From Hyparrhenia diplandra (taxonomy: Eukaryota > Streptophyta > Magnoliopsida > Poales > Poaceae), in the NCBI GenBank assembly GCA_015847255.1, contig JADLZK010009304.1:1-64000 (forward strand): 64,000 nucleotides of DNA, written 5' to 3'. The notes under the pieces are model-generated. The model did no database searches and was not told where the DNA came from. It was given only the letters and a program-made list of their open reading frames with translations. The first letter of the stretch is position 1. Each line of letters begins with the position of its first letter. Below, one piece after another: positions 48,345-60,141 of this stretch. A program made the translations under genes and the position numbers.

Positions 48345-49296
48345 TAGTGGCGGAGCCAGGATTAAAATCTACGTGTGGCGAACCTACTATATGGAATCGG
48401 ACATTACCGTTGGTTACTGGCGCCTCCATCCTTACTGGCACCTCCATCCCCGCTGGCCTCCATCGCGTTGGGGGTCATCGATCGCCGGCTTGCCGCCTCT
48501 ACTCTTGACGCGCCGCCGTTTTTGGATGTGCGGTACGATAGGTCTTGGTTTTAGAAAATAGGAGTTGTCGCATTAGGCATCGAGCGCGGCAACTGAAATA
48601 TGGAGCGGCCGCCAGGAGGCAGGAAGACGAGTATGCTAGTTTCGTGCGTGACCGTGGGCTCTTGACATAGGCCCATGAGATACTGTTATACTAGCCCATC
48701 CCATCCGTGTATCAGCTAACAACCATGCATGTTTCATGTTTCACTTTCACGTATATGCATATACCTCGCCATACTGGTAGCTAAGGATGGCAACGGGTCG
48801 GGTTCGGATCGGGTGGAGTCTCCGTGCACCGAACCCAAAACCCGAAATCAAAACCGATTCGGTGGAAATCCATCACCAAACCCAAACCCGGGTACTTAAA
48901 CCCGAATGGATACCGAAACCCTAACGGATACCCAAAACCGCTTTGGATTACCCAGGGGATATATATACATATATTCATATATAGAAACAAGAGACAACAA
49001 ATAATAAACATTTTTATGAGTCAACTTTGAATAAACTTAATAATTTAAGTAAACAAATTATTATTCACATATTATAAACATAATTTTAATTTCAAATGAT
49101 TTATTTCGGGAATCCATTGGATATCCACCGGTGGAATACTAAACCCGAACTCAAACCCGAAACCAAACCCGAACCCGAACCCGAAAAGTATGGGTGAAAA
49201 ACCATACCCAAACCCGAACCCGCGAGGCCCGAAACCCGCGGATTACCCGCCCCGAACCCGATAAAGCTGCCATCCTTATCGGTAGCTCCGCCACTG
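48345..49296. mobile_element. hAT-like element, non-autonomous
   Basis: A perfect 8-bp TSD GCTTGAAC (48337-48344 and 49297-49304) and TIRs (T/C)AGTGGCGGAGC: TAGTGGCGGAGCC on the left, complement of GCTCCGCCACTG on the right. Eight-base duplications with these ends indicate the hAT superfamily. No transposase. A second element sits inside. Confidence 0.85.
48782..49278. mobile_element. Second hAT-like element nested in the first
   Basis: The left end TAAGGATGGCAACGGGT and the right end (complement of GCTGCCATCCTTA) pair. Flanking 8-mers CTGGTAGC and TCGGTAGC match at six positions. Both subterminal regions are built from CCCGAACCCGAA-type repeats. No coding capacity. Confidence 0.65.
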
Positions 49297-49304
49297 GCTT
49301 GAAC

Positions 49305-50788
49305 TTATCATTATCAGTTATGGTACAGTGTTTTTGTTTCACAACAAATTACTCTCTCTATCGTAGATTATAAGGGACACACATATTTCAAAATTCAAAC
49401 TTTGTTATCTTTAACTAAGAATTAGCCTAATTATTATGGGAATATATCTAGTGCAAACCAACATTTCGTGCAAACCAACATATCTAGTGCCTAACTAAGA
49501 ATTGCACTAGATATGTTCCCAATTATTATATCAAAAGTTTTATTTACAAAAGTAGGTACATTAGATCTGTTATTTCACGATTATGCTTTATCCTAATATC
49601 TTACGGGCACCGAAGAAAAATGCTAGCTAATTCCTCCTTCCCTTGGTCAGGCAAGCCTAATCATTCCTGTTATGGAGAGCTGGTTTTGCTCGCTCACTTC
49701 AGAAAAGAAAACTCCCAGTCGCGAAGAAATCGAAGCCACAGGATATGGAAAGCAAACTCATTTCTTTCTTCAATTTCTGATTGGGCGAGGCAAGGTAAGG
49801 GAGGAGTCAGTGCGCCATATATATTCACTGGTTTGTCTATTATTATGGTATAGATTTATGTGATCTGGCAAAATAATACTACTAGTAAACTAAGGGCAAT
49901 ACTTGCAACATGCTTCTAGTAAAGAGTACAATATTTATTCCAATATATTCTTGGTAGTGGCAAAGCTAAAGTAAATTGAAGAGGACATACAGTTTATCTC
50001 GTAAATGCATGGACTCGTACCATATGACGGTACATATTTGATTTTACTCTATATATTATTGGACCCAAAGCAAAACAAGAGATCATCAGACGAAACTACA
50101 GAGTATATGGCTTCAGCTTCACCTGTTACACTGCTCAGGTCACCCTGTTGTTACACAGTTCATGTCACAGTAACAATTAATACCATTTCACAAAACCAAG
50201 CAAAGGCCCCTTGGAACGCAGAAATTCCACAGGAATAAAATAGAAATTTCACAGGAACCAATTTATTTTTACAGAAAAATACAGGAAAAAAAATCTTGCA
50301 TTCCAAAATAGGCCTAAAAGAAAAGATATTGCACCATATTCTTCAGACCAACACACCCTTTAAAGATGCCGCTAAGGTAACTAGATACAATTTGGTATTC
50401 CTATTTCCAAACAGCCAGGCACTCAATCAGGTTCGTACAAACAAAGTCTACCTTGTTTAAATGGGGATAAAGCCTCACTCCAGAACCTATCACAAATTTC
50501 ATCAGACTCCCTAGCTGCAGAAATGTCATTACGAAGATCAAATGCCGAAAACCGTGAAGCGCCCCTAACAAAGAACACACCGATGCTATACTTTTAATCT
50601 AACTCCTTTTTGTGAATTCGTGGTTTCTCGGGATACTGTGCTGGCTAATGACACCAGCACACCCCCACCTTTGTGATCTCTATTGCCATGGGCTTTTCTT
50701 TCTACCAGTTTTCCAGATAGAACTTGTTTTTGGACTCTGGTAAGGAAGTGAGGTAAAAAAAAGGTAAGATGCAGATGTTTCAATATGC
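49305..50788. other. Spacer downstream of STT3
   Basis: AT-rich, no gene recognised. The STT3 3' UTR and polyadenylation site should lie in its right part, since that gene runs leftwards. Confidence 0.4.
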
Positions 50789-53700
50789 TTATATCCAAGC
50801 AAATTTTGTTGTCTGACTCACAGATTTAAATTTCAATTTCCCTCTGACTCTGTTCTTCTGAGGTTTCAGTTTGTAAATCCGAACCATCCAATGATGGGTT
50901 GTGAAAACCTGTATTCAGCAGCATGGAAACACAAGGAATGCATTATTTAAGTTTAATAGGGATTTTTCACGTCCGGATTGGGGGTTGATAAAAGCACTCC
51001 ACCTCCTCAAAATGTGTAAGTTTAAAATGCTTCTTCCCTATTTCATATCTTCTCACTCTATCAAAGCCCTTACCATCAGTTTCGACGAATCTGTGAACAT
51101 TGGAAAACAAGGTTACACTTCATTCACATATGTGCCAATTGAACACACTATAATAACTTCGATGTGTCACGGACCTGTAGTAGCAAAGCTTGTACATGAG
51201 GGAATTCAACATGGTTGGGGTGCCATGAGCATCAACACGGTAGTTGCCATCCCTCTAGAGAAATAAGATACACATAACTTAAACACCAAATATTTGACAG
51301 AGCCTTTTCATCTCAAGATGCAACCCACCCACCCACAACCAACAGACAGCGCACAAAAAAAAAAAGGCTAGCAACTAGAAGATAGTACCGGCGGGCCCAA
51401 AAAGAAGTCATTTTGGTTTTGTAAGTCAAACAACTCTAAGTTTGACTAAGTTCATACAAAAACAAAATATGTGCCAAATGAAAATCATTTGATAGGAGAC
51501 AGGGTATAGCAAGTAGCACAAGTGTTAGCAGTAGGTGATCGATGGTTGGGGCTTAAAGCCCCAACGATGTGGCGGAGCTGTGCATGCAAGCGAGTGAGAG
51601 AGGGACGTGAGAGGCATGTGCCTTGCTTGATTCTTATCAAACGGATACTCCAGGTACTTATATACCCCAAAGATTAACAGACTTGAGTTAAGATGCAACA
51701 ACCAAATCTCCTAACAATTCAACAACTAATCTCAAGAAGCCGGAGCAACCAAAGCCTTGTGCAGCGCCCTCAAGAACGGCTCGACGTTCAGCCACACTTG
51801 TGCTTGCGCCACTGATACGTGATGCCAGTCATGACATCATTAGATTCATCACGAAATATATTTTCATAGTAAATCTATTTGTTACCACAAATATTGAAAA
51901 TCTTCTATATAAACTTGGTCAGACATAAAATGCTTTGACTTAAGGCAAAACCAAAATATCACTCTTTGAGGAACACTAGTATTGTCCAGACCTCTCTCTT
52001 AATTAATAAATGCAGACCACATTCCGGTTATTGGCAAGAAAATGCAAGAGGCAAGTCCACAACTTACAAGGTAATCTGATTCCTTTATTTGAGGGAATAC
52101 GCCACCTCCAATTCGAACCATCCAGAGGAACTTATTAATATCATCACTTGGGTAGCCAATAAGCCCTGAAAAAGAATCACCAGGTTTAGGTGAATGGCAA
52201 CACTGTTTAAGGCAATTCGTTGCATCTAGAAGCCAAAAAATGTAACAACCTCCAAAGATAACAAGCACATATTTGACATCTAAGGAATTGAATATCTCCC
52301 ATGCTGCTTTTTCTGGGGATGCCATTGCTGTCCCAACTGTTGCTATGTGTGTGTTATTCCATGTATTATTGTCCACAATAACAGTTCTGTTTGCCATTGC
52401 AGTTGTCTGATAACCATAGTCCCACCAAGATGCAACCTGCCAAAATAAATATCATATTGCTGTCAGAATAAACACAGATAGTGTAATATTAAGAAGCAAG
52501 GTATACCTTATCATCTACATCTGTGTTATGGCGCAGCCATCCATAAGCTTCACGGAAATCATCAAAAACATGAAACCCATCATGTGAACGAGATGTTAGC
52601 ACAATTGAAGGTGCTGAATATGCGTCTGCAGCAGCCCACACACAATGGACCTGCAAAAATGGCATCATTTACTAGCGATGTTCATGTAATCTAACGGGAA
52701 TGTAGTTTGCAGAAAGAACAGCTCCCTTACCACGTAAAAACCAGAAAGTATGATGAGCAGCATTATGCCCACAGCAGATGGCCCACAAGGCAGTACTAAA
52801 AGTGTTTCTTCAGTTCTCTGATCAACAGGTGAACTTCCCTCTGCTCTGTCTTTCTTCCAATTTTTTCTTGGATGGTTTTTCCTTCAAACCATTTCTGAGT
52901 TGGTAGGAATATCAGAACTCCCATCCCCTGCCTTGAATTTGATAAAATATCATGTGAGTGGATAACCCAATGGAATAAATAAGAAAAAAGACACGAAGAA
53001 AGCAGTCATACTGTAGAAGATCCATCATCCAGTGTTGGACGCTGAAATTTCATTGATCTTGTGAGGACACCAAAAGCTTCAGACAGAGCAATCCCAGACA
53101 AAATGCATGCAGCAGGAGCAAGGACCAGCATAAGTCGGACCTATCATTGCAATAACATATCGATTGATAAAAAAGAACAGCATTGTACTGCAGTTTGCAA
53201 ATGTTCCATGCTAAAGGGCTTTACCATTACTCCAGAGAAATACACTGAGGTTACCAAGTACAGGACCAAAAATGAGCTTGCATCGGATAACGGTAAGAAG
53301 CATGACTGAAAATTGAGTTAACGCCAATCAGTCAAAAGTCAAAAACATGGTAAAACTAACTAACTAAACTGCTTGCTCAACTAAAAGAAATGGAATACTT
53401 ACTATAATCCCAGCAGGAACTAAGAAGGCCAGCACATTGATATCCATAAAATAAGAAGGCCAGGTTGGTGGTTGGTGTTCGCTCACACTAGCAATTATAG
53501 GGATGTACTTGCTTGCATAGGTTCTGTCAGGAGCAAAAGGAAAAGGTGAAGGATAAACAGCCAGTGTGTCAACTTATACAGAAAAGAAAGAAATATGGAT
53601 TGATTGTAGAACAAAAGTTGAGAACAGGTTTAGCAGCAACTAGGAAAAAACACAACAGAGGTCCATTTGACAACAAATATACTCTCTTAGTAAGTATCAG

Positions 53701-56700
53701 ATCTAACTATATTGCTCAGTATATTGCAAATAAATTAAACCAAGGAAATGTGGATACTTCACTATAACAAGAGATTATGTTGAATGCTCATCATGCATGC
53801 AAAAATCAAGGTATCACAAACATGTGTGCCTGTAAATATCAATGCACTTTATGTACCAAAGGGGAAACCATAAAGGAGCACTTCTCTAGCAACTTTAAAA
53901 ATCAAATCTTAAAAGTTTGTGTTCCTAGCGACCAAATCTGACATCTTACTTTGCAAAAAGAACATCAAGAGCTCAACAGTTCAACTAACAATGTCAACTT
54001 GTAAGAACTTACGGATCCAGAAGACTCAAACTGCGACCACTCCAGCCTTTTGTTGGGCTAGATGCAATCAATGCAACAAGTATTGCTGCAACAGCAAAAC
54101 AAACAGCCCTGCAGGATTTTTGCTGTTAGATGTGTCAAGTGGATAGCTAGCAGTTCAGTGACCTAAACATGAACAACTGCTTCATTTTGACTCCTGAGGA
54201 ACAAATCTGTCTCTGCTCAAAATTATGAACCATTAAGAGATATAATATTTATTATGCATTTTAACTAGTTCCAACTTCCGAAATAAGAAACTTACAGTCC
54301 AAGTGTAATAACAAATGTCATGGCCACTTTGAACAGTCGAGGAGTTAAAAGTCCTTTAATGTAATAAACCAGAGCAACCACATGGAGGATTATAAACACC
54401 TGTTTTTGAAATAACAGAGAGGGCAGAGGGAGATGCATTAGCTTGCAGCCAGGGTTTTACTGAATTGGGAAAAAATAGGAAACAAAGTATAAAGGAGTGC
54501 AAGTGGATACCAAATGGTGCTTTCTGGGTCAGCTAGTTTAGTTCATTTCTCTCCCTAATTAAATTATGTGTCATGTCAATCTTATTCATTTTAGCAAGTT
54601 TTTGCGTTGACCTAATGACTCAAAAGAAGTGCAACTTGCATCCCTAGTAGAGATAGACACACAATAGACATACCAGAAATGATGCAAAGTGCTCTGACGT
54701 CATTACTGCATTAAAACCAACAACAGGTACCAATGCTGCCAGAAGTGTTCCAAGCACAACCTGCATTGTGTTTACCGGTATGAAAAAAAAAATTGTATTC
54801 GCTGGTACAAAAAGATTTGATATGACAATAAACCTACGGACTTACAAGGGGGAGCATAAGCAATATAAAGTCGTGAAGAGTAACGACCAGTCACAATACA
54901 CAAGAGAACATGCATTGGGATAAGATTGATGATGAATGTGTAGCCTCCCCAAGAGCAAACCTGAAAGGAGAAATACAGTGGCGTATCTTGGATACATGGT
55001 CTATAGCAGTTACTACAAATATTAAAAAAAAATGAAAACAAAAATACCATGTAGAAGTATGAGAGAGCATTAAGTGTCGCATAAAAGAGTGATCCAGTGT
55101 TTAGTGTCTGCAAAATCATTTCAGACATGTTTAAAGTAGCAAAGATATACCTTCAGAGAGAGAAAGGAACAGAAGGAAAACTTTGAGGTCACTCACCTTT
55201 ACATATAGATAAAACGTGAATATTAAAGCAAATATAGCTACAGCTTCATTATCGTAGCTGCCAGCGACAGATCTTGAGATGTATGATGGGACCTGCATAT
55301 TGGCAGGGAGTGGTGAGTAGGTTCTTTTTATTAAGTGACATTTACAAGATAGGATCAAGGGTACTGCAAAACATCTAAAAGGGTGAAAACCTATTAGAAG
55401 GCCTTGTTTTATTTTACACTCATATGGAAAAAGCTGATGTTAAAAAAAATCATAATAAATGAGGGAAACCAATATCCTGCACATAGAAACCGAATTTGTA
55501 ACATGATTGTCACTAGTAAGAAATTTTCATCGTTCATCGATCAAACATAGCTCAGAAGTTAGCTTTCCTTCAGGTCTCAGCTCACCATTTTGGTTTTTCT
55601 GATTAACAGAACAGTGAACCTTTCACATGTCGGGAATATATCTACTTGTCAATGATAGGCAACACTATTTTGGATGAATGAGAAAAACCAAAGACCAAAG
55701 CAGCTCCTTCGAATGTTACGAACATAGAAGCACAGAAGTAGATCGATAATAGTTCCTTTTTCTTTAGTTCCTTCAAATTTAACCACAAAACAATCACACC
55801 AGTGTGAATGCAGAACTGCTTAAGGAGAGACCATATTGGGCATAAGCAAACAAAGACTTGCAATGCAAATGGGTTGTTGAGATCATAACAATTAAAACAA
55901 TAAAGTGCCAAGACATAAGCTGGTACGCTCAAAGACTCAGACAATATTGAGAAAGCTAGCATATCCTTATCTAATTGCCTCATTCTTGATGCGCCCACAA
56001 AAGAATAGAAGAGCATAAAAAATATAAATCAAGCAAACATATCAAGGATCTAGTATTTTTCAGAAAAATACATAGTCAATATGACAATTACCATTGCTAG
56101 AATAGTTGCTGCCATCAAACCAGCCCCAGGGCCCTTTGTTTCCTGGAGACACAATAGTGAGATTATTACTAAAGAACTTCAGTAATCCAGATTAAGAGCG
56201 TGGGTTTTTAATGATAAGAAAACAACCTTGGTTAAGAGGTAAGTTGCCCAGGACGCATTGACTGAGAAAATTGGAGCAGTGAAGACGCAGACAGTCTCCA
56301 CTGACAATGGGATGTTAAGGGAATTCAGTAGCCTATGCCAACAAAACAACTGAGTCATGCTAACAGTAGTCCAAATCTACCCAATGAACCAACCATTCCA
56401 CTAATACTATGCATTGGCAGTGCAATATTTCACATACCACCATATTGTACCAGCAGTAAGTGTCAAACCAGGATAGACAGTGCCGCCAATAACACGCCCA
56501 AGAGGATACCTAAATGCAGGTAACAGTGAGCATAGAAATAAGTGGAAAACAAGGATAGATTCAAGTGTTCTTTGAAATCTTACCATGTTCGGTCATCAAA
56601 CCAGTTCCAGAATTCATATATGCCATTCTTTGATAAGAACTAAAACAAGGGGGGAATTACAATGAATCAAAATTTAAGTGCATTGCACAACTGCTTTTGA

Positions 56701-57411
56701 AACATTAAGACACACTAGTAAAGCACTTGTGCACAAATCCAAGCAGCAAATATACATCGGAGAACATCCCTGCCATTTATTCACCCAAATGTTGGGATCA
56801 TTCAACACATCCACATGTCACCTGACACTATATAGCTGTATATTAACAAACAAATTGCAAAGAGGTCTAGGGATGCAAGTGGTACCCAGTGTTTTCTGGG
56901 TCACCTAATTAACTATAAATACAGTGGCAATGCCATTTTCTAAATTAATTGCATAGCAAGTTTTGGGTCAACCTAGTGACCGAAAAGAAATGGAGCTCGC
57001 TTCCCTACCGAAGTCCCGGACTCATAACAAGTTGAAGAGAACATAAAATTGCCACCTAAGCGAACTCAACACCTGAAGCCTGATGCATCCCAATAAGGCA
57101 ATAACAGACTGGACAATCACGGCACGGGAAAAAAAACCTGGGTGACGCGGTAATTGAAGTAGGGATCGAACTCGTGGATGACGCTTTCGTACTTGATCAC
57201 CTGCGGCACATCAACGGACCAGTAAGACAGGCATCCCAAAAGGATCTGAAAATGGTGGTGGGGTTCGGGTCGATCTTACAGAGAATAGTCGGATGGAGAA
57301 GGCGAGGACGCCGATGAGAAGGAGGGTGAAGGTGCACAGCACTCCACCGAAGGCGTTCCGGAGGCGATCTACGCTTCCGCTCGAGGGCACAGAGGACTGG
57401 GGCTCCGGCAT
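50789..57411 (-). CDS. STT3A: Oligosaccharyltransferase catalytic subunit STT3 (STT3A-like), 22 exons
   Basis: Moves the preassembled glycan from dolichol diphosphate to Asn of nascent proteins in the ER lumen. Exons from the start: 57280-57411, 57138-57200, 56584-56639, 56438-56509, 56227-56332, 56092-56142, 55197-55292, 55048-55107, 54846-54960, 54674-54760, 54296-54399, 54013-54108, 53403-53523, 53225-53305, 53012-53140, 52731-52931, 52507-52650, 52250-52436, 52068-52165, 51175-51254, 51003-51090, 50789-50908. All introns are GT-AG. The N-terminal part is a multi-span membrane domain with EFDPYFNYR (D56, metal site) and SVSE (about 358-361); the lumenal domain has WWDYG (about 575-579). 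Two defects: an extra base in the G5 run 54848-54852 (exon 9), and an in-frame TGA at 52884-52886 in the variable linker of exon 16. Without the extra base the CDS is 2286 nt. STT3A rather than STT3B is a weaker call. Confidence 0.94.
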
Positions 57412-58571
57412 TGCTGCTGAGAAGCAGAGTTTTGGGGCGGAGGAAACCAGAAAAGGCCGGCGGCCGGGAGGCGGAGGTTTATCGAACTTGTTCGTGTTTG
57501 GACCTTGCTGTGGCGTCGGCAACCATCGGGTCTAGCCTAGCGCTCGGACACGACACACGAGTGCAGCACCGAGCAGCGTCCGTACACGCCGCTCCCCGAG
57601 GACGAAGTGGCAGGAAAAAAAAAAAAGTCTAGAGCAGCGTCGGTAAAAGACCGCTGGATTTTTGTAGCGTGGCTCACTAGTAGAAGACTCATTTTTCTGT
57701 TGCCATCTCTATCTTTAGTATTTTTGTTCAAATAGAATGGGGATTTGTATCATCGAAAAAAAAAAAAAAAAGAATGGGGATTTGTATACAAGCAATCTTG
57801 ATGTTTTAGGGTTTTTATTTTAGGACAGATTGGTGCTCAATAAAGATTACACCAATTAATCGAAGGTAAACTATGTTAATTAAAGAATAAGTCCCTAATT
57901 AAAATGAATGCATGAGGATATGTACTATACAACAATCTTGAGCTGATATAGGCCCCGAGCGCTAAATGTTTGTCTCCATCCTTTCAAAAAAAATGTTTGT
58001 CTCCAGAAAACTAAGAGAAAAACAAAAGATGTGGATATATGTCCACAGTTTGATCTGATCACGTACACCCGAACGGCAGAACCGCGTGACAAAATATACA
58101 GTTGTTCGGGGCTTTGAACGCCAAATGGATTGAAAACTGTTGCTCATGGACTCAAATTTCGGCAGCTCACAAACAGCAACTCTATTACTGTTGCATTATG
58201 CATATAAACAACAAAACTATGGAAGAAAGGATTCTGATATCAGAAATTGTGGCATTATACATCTTCAGCACGCAGCTTGTAAAAAGCATATAGCCAGGAT
58301 TGTGGACTAGAGTATATCACAGCACAGTATATCACAGCACCACCCTGGTTCGGACTAGCGGTGGATGTTGGATGTCCATGGATATCGTTCAAAAAATGAA
58401 CTAGAAATTCATTTTTCCCCACCAAAATTCAATTCCTAGTTTATTTGCTAAAATCCATGGATGTCCAACTTCCACCTATAGTTCAGACAGGCATAGCCAT
58501 CTTACAACTACACAACATCGCTGCAAGGCAGGGTGCTACCAATGTGATACAGCAGCGTGAACATTTACCAC
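57412..58571. other. STT3 upstream / SLU7 downstream spacer
   Basis: The first 200 bp are GC-rich and should hold the STT3 5' UTR and promoter (minus strand). The rest is AT-rich with A-runs near 57616 and 57760. Two diverged copies of a GGATGTCCA motif in inverted orientation at about 58368 and 58461 bracket a small AT-rich hairpin-like segment. No gene. Confidence 0.4.
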
Positions 58572-59625
58572 TCACTTGAGAAAAGCTCTCATAGGATCAT
58601 CGTGGTGAATCCTCGTCATACGGTAGGCCTCCATGTCTTCTACAGTAACCTGATCGTCAAAGTGCACGTTATACTTCCTCTTCATCTCATCCCTCTCCTC
58701 TTTCCTTCCTTTCTCCTACAGGATCAAAACCAGGCTTCAGCATCTACAATGGTGGGGGGTATTATGAACAGAAAAATATCAAATACAAGACACTAGCCTT
58801 CTTTAGAGATTCCTCGAGCTTCTTCGGATCAAGAACAAGATCCTGAGGCACATCAGTTCCCCAAGTGGCTAATCGCTTTTCTTCATGTTGTACAGGTACA
58901 TCTGCATTGAACAATTTTTAAGTTAATGCATCGCATAACGAAGGTCGCACATGTGGGTAATTAAGTCGAAAGTGATGAACCATCTCATTTAAACAAGTTT
59001 ATTATTCATGAACAAAAACAAATTGCACCTAGCTAAATTAGCATCTCATTGTCTGCTTCAACTTATATCTTGAAAGAAGCCAGCATGAAAGTATGAAACT
59101 AACAAGACCTGAGGGTCTGAGGCCTCACACTAACTTTAACAATACACTTTTTAAATAATAGGAGAATAGGTAACTGGTTGCAAATAAAGCTGGCACTTAG
59201 GTGTGATAACGCTCTGGTTGAAAATAAAACTGGCACTTAGGTGTGATCATGCTTGATAAAAAGCTAGCAAAAATTATGATTTTATCAATGGCAGGTGTGA
59301 GTTTTTGAACAGGTAAAGGTTTAATCAATGGCACAAATTATCCTACACTCCCAATGCAAGTTGTCCAGAAATAAATAAATAAATATAAGTAACTTCTCGA
59401 CAAAATACCTTCTGCGGCCTCCTTGCGGGCCATATTGGCCTTCATTAGATCAGCTGATGCCTCAGCAGCTTCTATTCCAGCCAAGCCTGTGCAGTAACTA
59501 TTCTTGATAGTCTGCTTGCAGCACTTGTAGCCCCATTGATGATCTTTCCACCATGAACCCCACACACTCGTGTGATTATTAATGAATACATCCTCTTCGT
59601 ATTTGCTCTTGGGAAGAGATACATC
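58572..59625 (-). CDS. SLU7: Pre-mRNA-splicing factor SLU7, last three exons (5' part not in window)
   Basis: SLU7 acts in the second catalytic step of splicing, in 3' splice-site choice. Exons in order: 59409-59625, 58798-58901, 58572-58715. The peptide has SKYEEDV, WGSWWKDHQWGYKCC, NSYCTGLAGIEAAEA, EEKRLATWGTD and MKRKYNV, ending in a short HHDDPM-type tail and stop at 58572. Phases join cleanly (0, 1, 0). The last intron seems to start with GC (AAG|GCTAGT), a rare but accepted donor; a lost base could also explain it. The N-terminal part with the CCHC zinc knuckle is absent: a copia LTR begins 307 bp upstream of the first visible exon. Either the element sits in a long intron with the other exons beyond the window, or this is a truncated copy. 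Confidence 0.9.
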
Positions 59626-59932
59626 CTGTAGATATAAATTAAGGTTAAAGCATTTGGCACTCATGACCATACCAAACATGAAAATAATGCCAACAGTCCA
59701 ATATTTGGACTGGATTGGTGGCATCCAGTCTAAATCACTAAAGAGGATGCAGTTCTTAGTATTTTAAATTGCATGCAAACATAAAGCTAACTCGCGATCT
59801 TTGCATGCGCTCCTAGTGTGTGGTAACTAGGAATACATGTGCTGAACTATGTGGTAGGATGGTGTTCTCCTTTTACTACTGTTGGTACTATTAATAACCT
59901 TTTACTTCCACATAATCTTTCTTTATGGCTCT
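59626..59932 (-). other. SLU7 intron sequence up to the copia insertion
   Basis: AT-rich, no exon recognised. The acceptor of the 59409-59625 exon is at its right edge on the minus strand (TACAG). The last five bases, GCTCT, should be the copia TSD. Confidence 0.6.
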
Positions 59933-60079
59933 TGTTGGGTTTGATCTGCCTATCCCAACATACTCGAAAGTGTTAGTGTATATGTGTAGGCCCATGAGGC
60001 TAGGCCCATGAGGCCCATGTACAGCAACTATATTGCCCACCCTACTAGGGTTTGGAGGAATAGACACAACATTCTAACA
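59933..60079 (+). repeat. 5' LTR of the second copia element
   Basis: TG...CA bounded, 147 bp. It includes a small direct repeat of AGGCCCATGAGG-like units at about 59989-60016. Confidence 0.85.
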
Positions 60080-60091
60080 TGGTATCAGCCT
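60080..60091 (+). other. Primer binding site (initiator tRNA-Met type)
   Basis: TGGTATCAGCCT, immediately after the LTR, matches the first eight bases of the copia consensus TGGTATCAGAGC. Confidence 0.85.
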
Positions 60092-60141
60092 AGCTTACCG
60101 ATCCCGTTCCTTTCCTCTTCCAACCGCCGCCGCCAGGACCG

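Noticed and set aside
7594..57411. A biosynthetic cluster linking mannanase, UGT and CCD8
   Set aside because: The genes are unrelated in pathway and separated by up to 18 kb of transposon DNA; no co-regulated promoter motif is visible.
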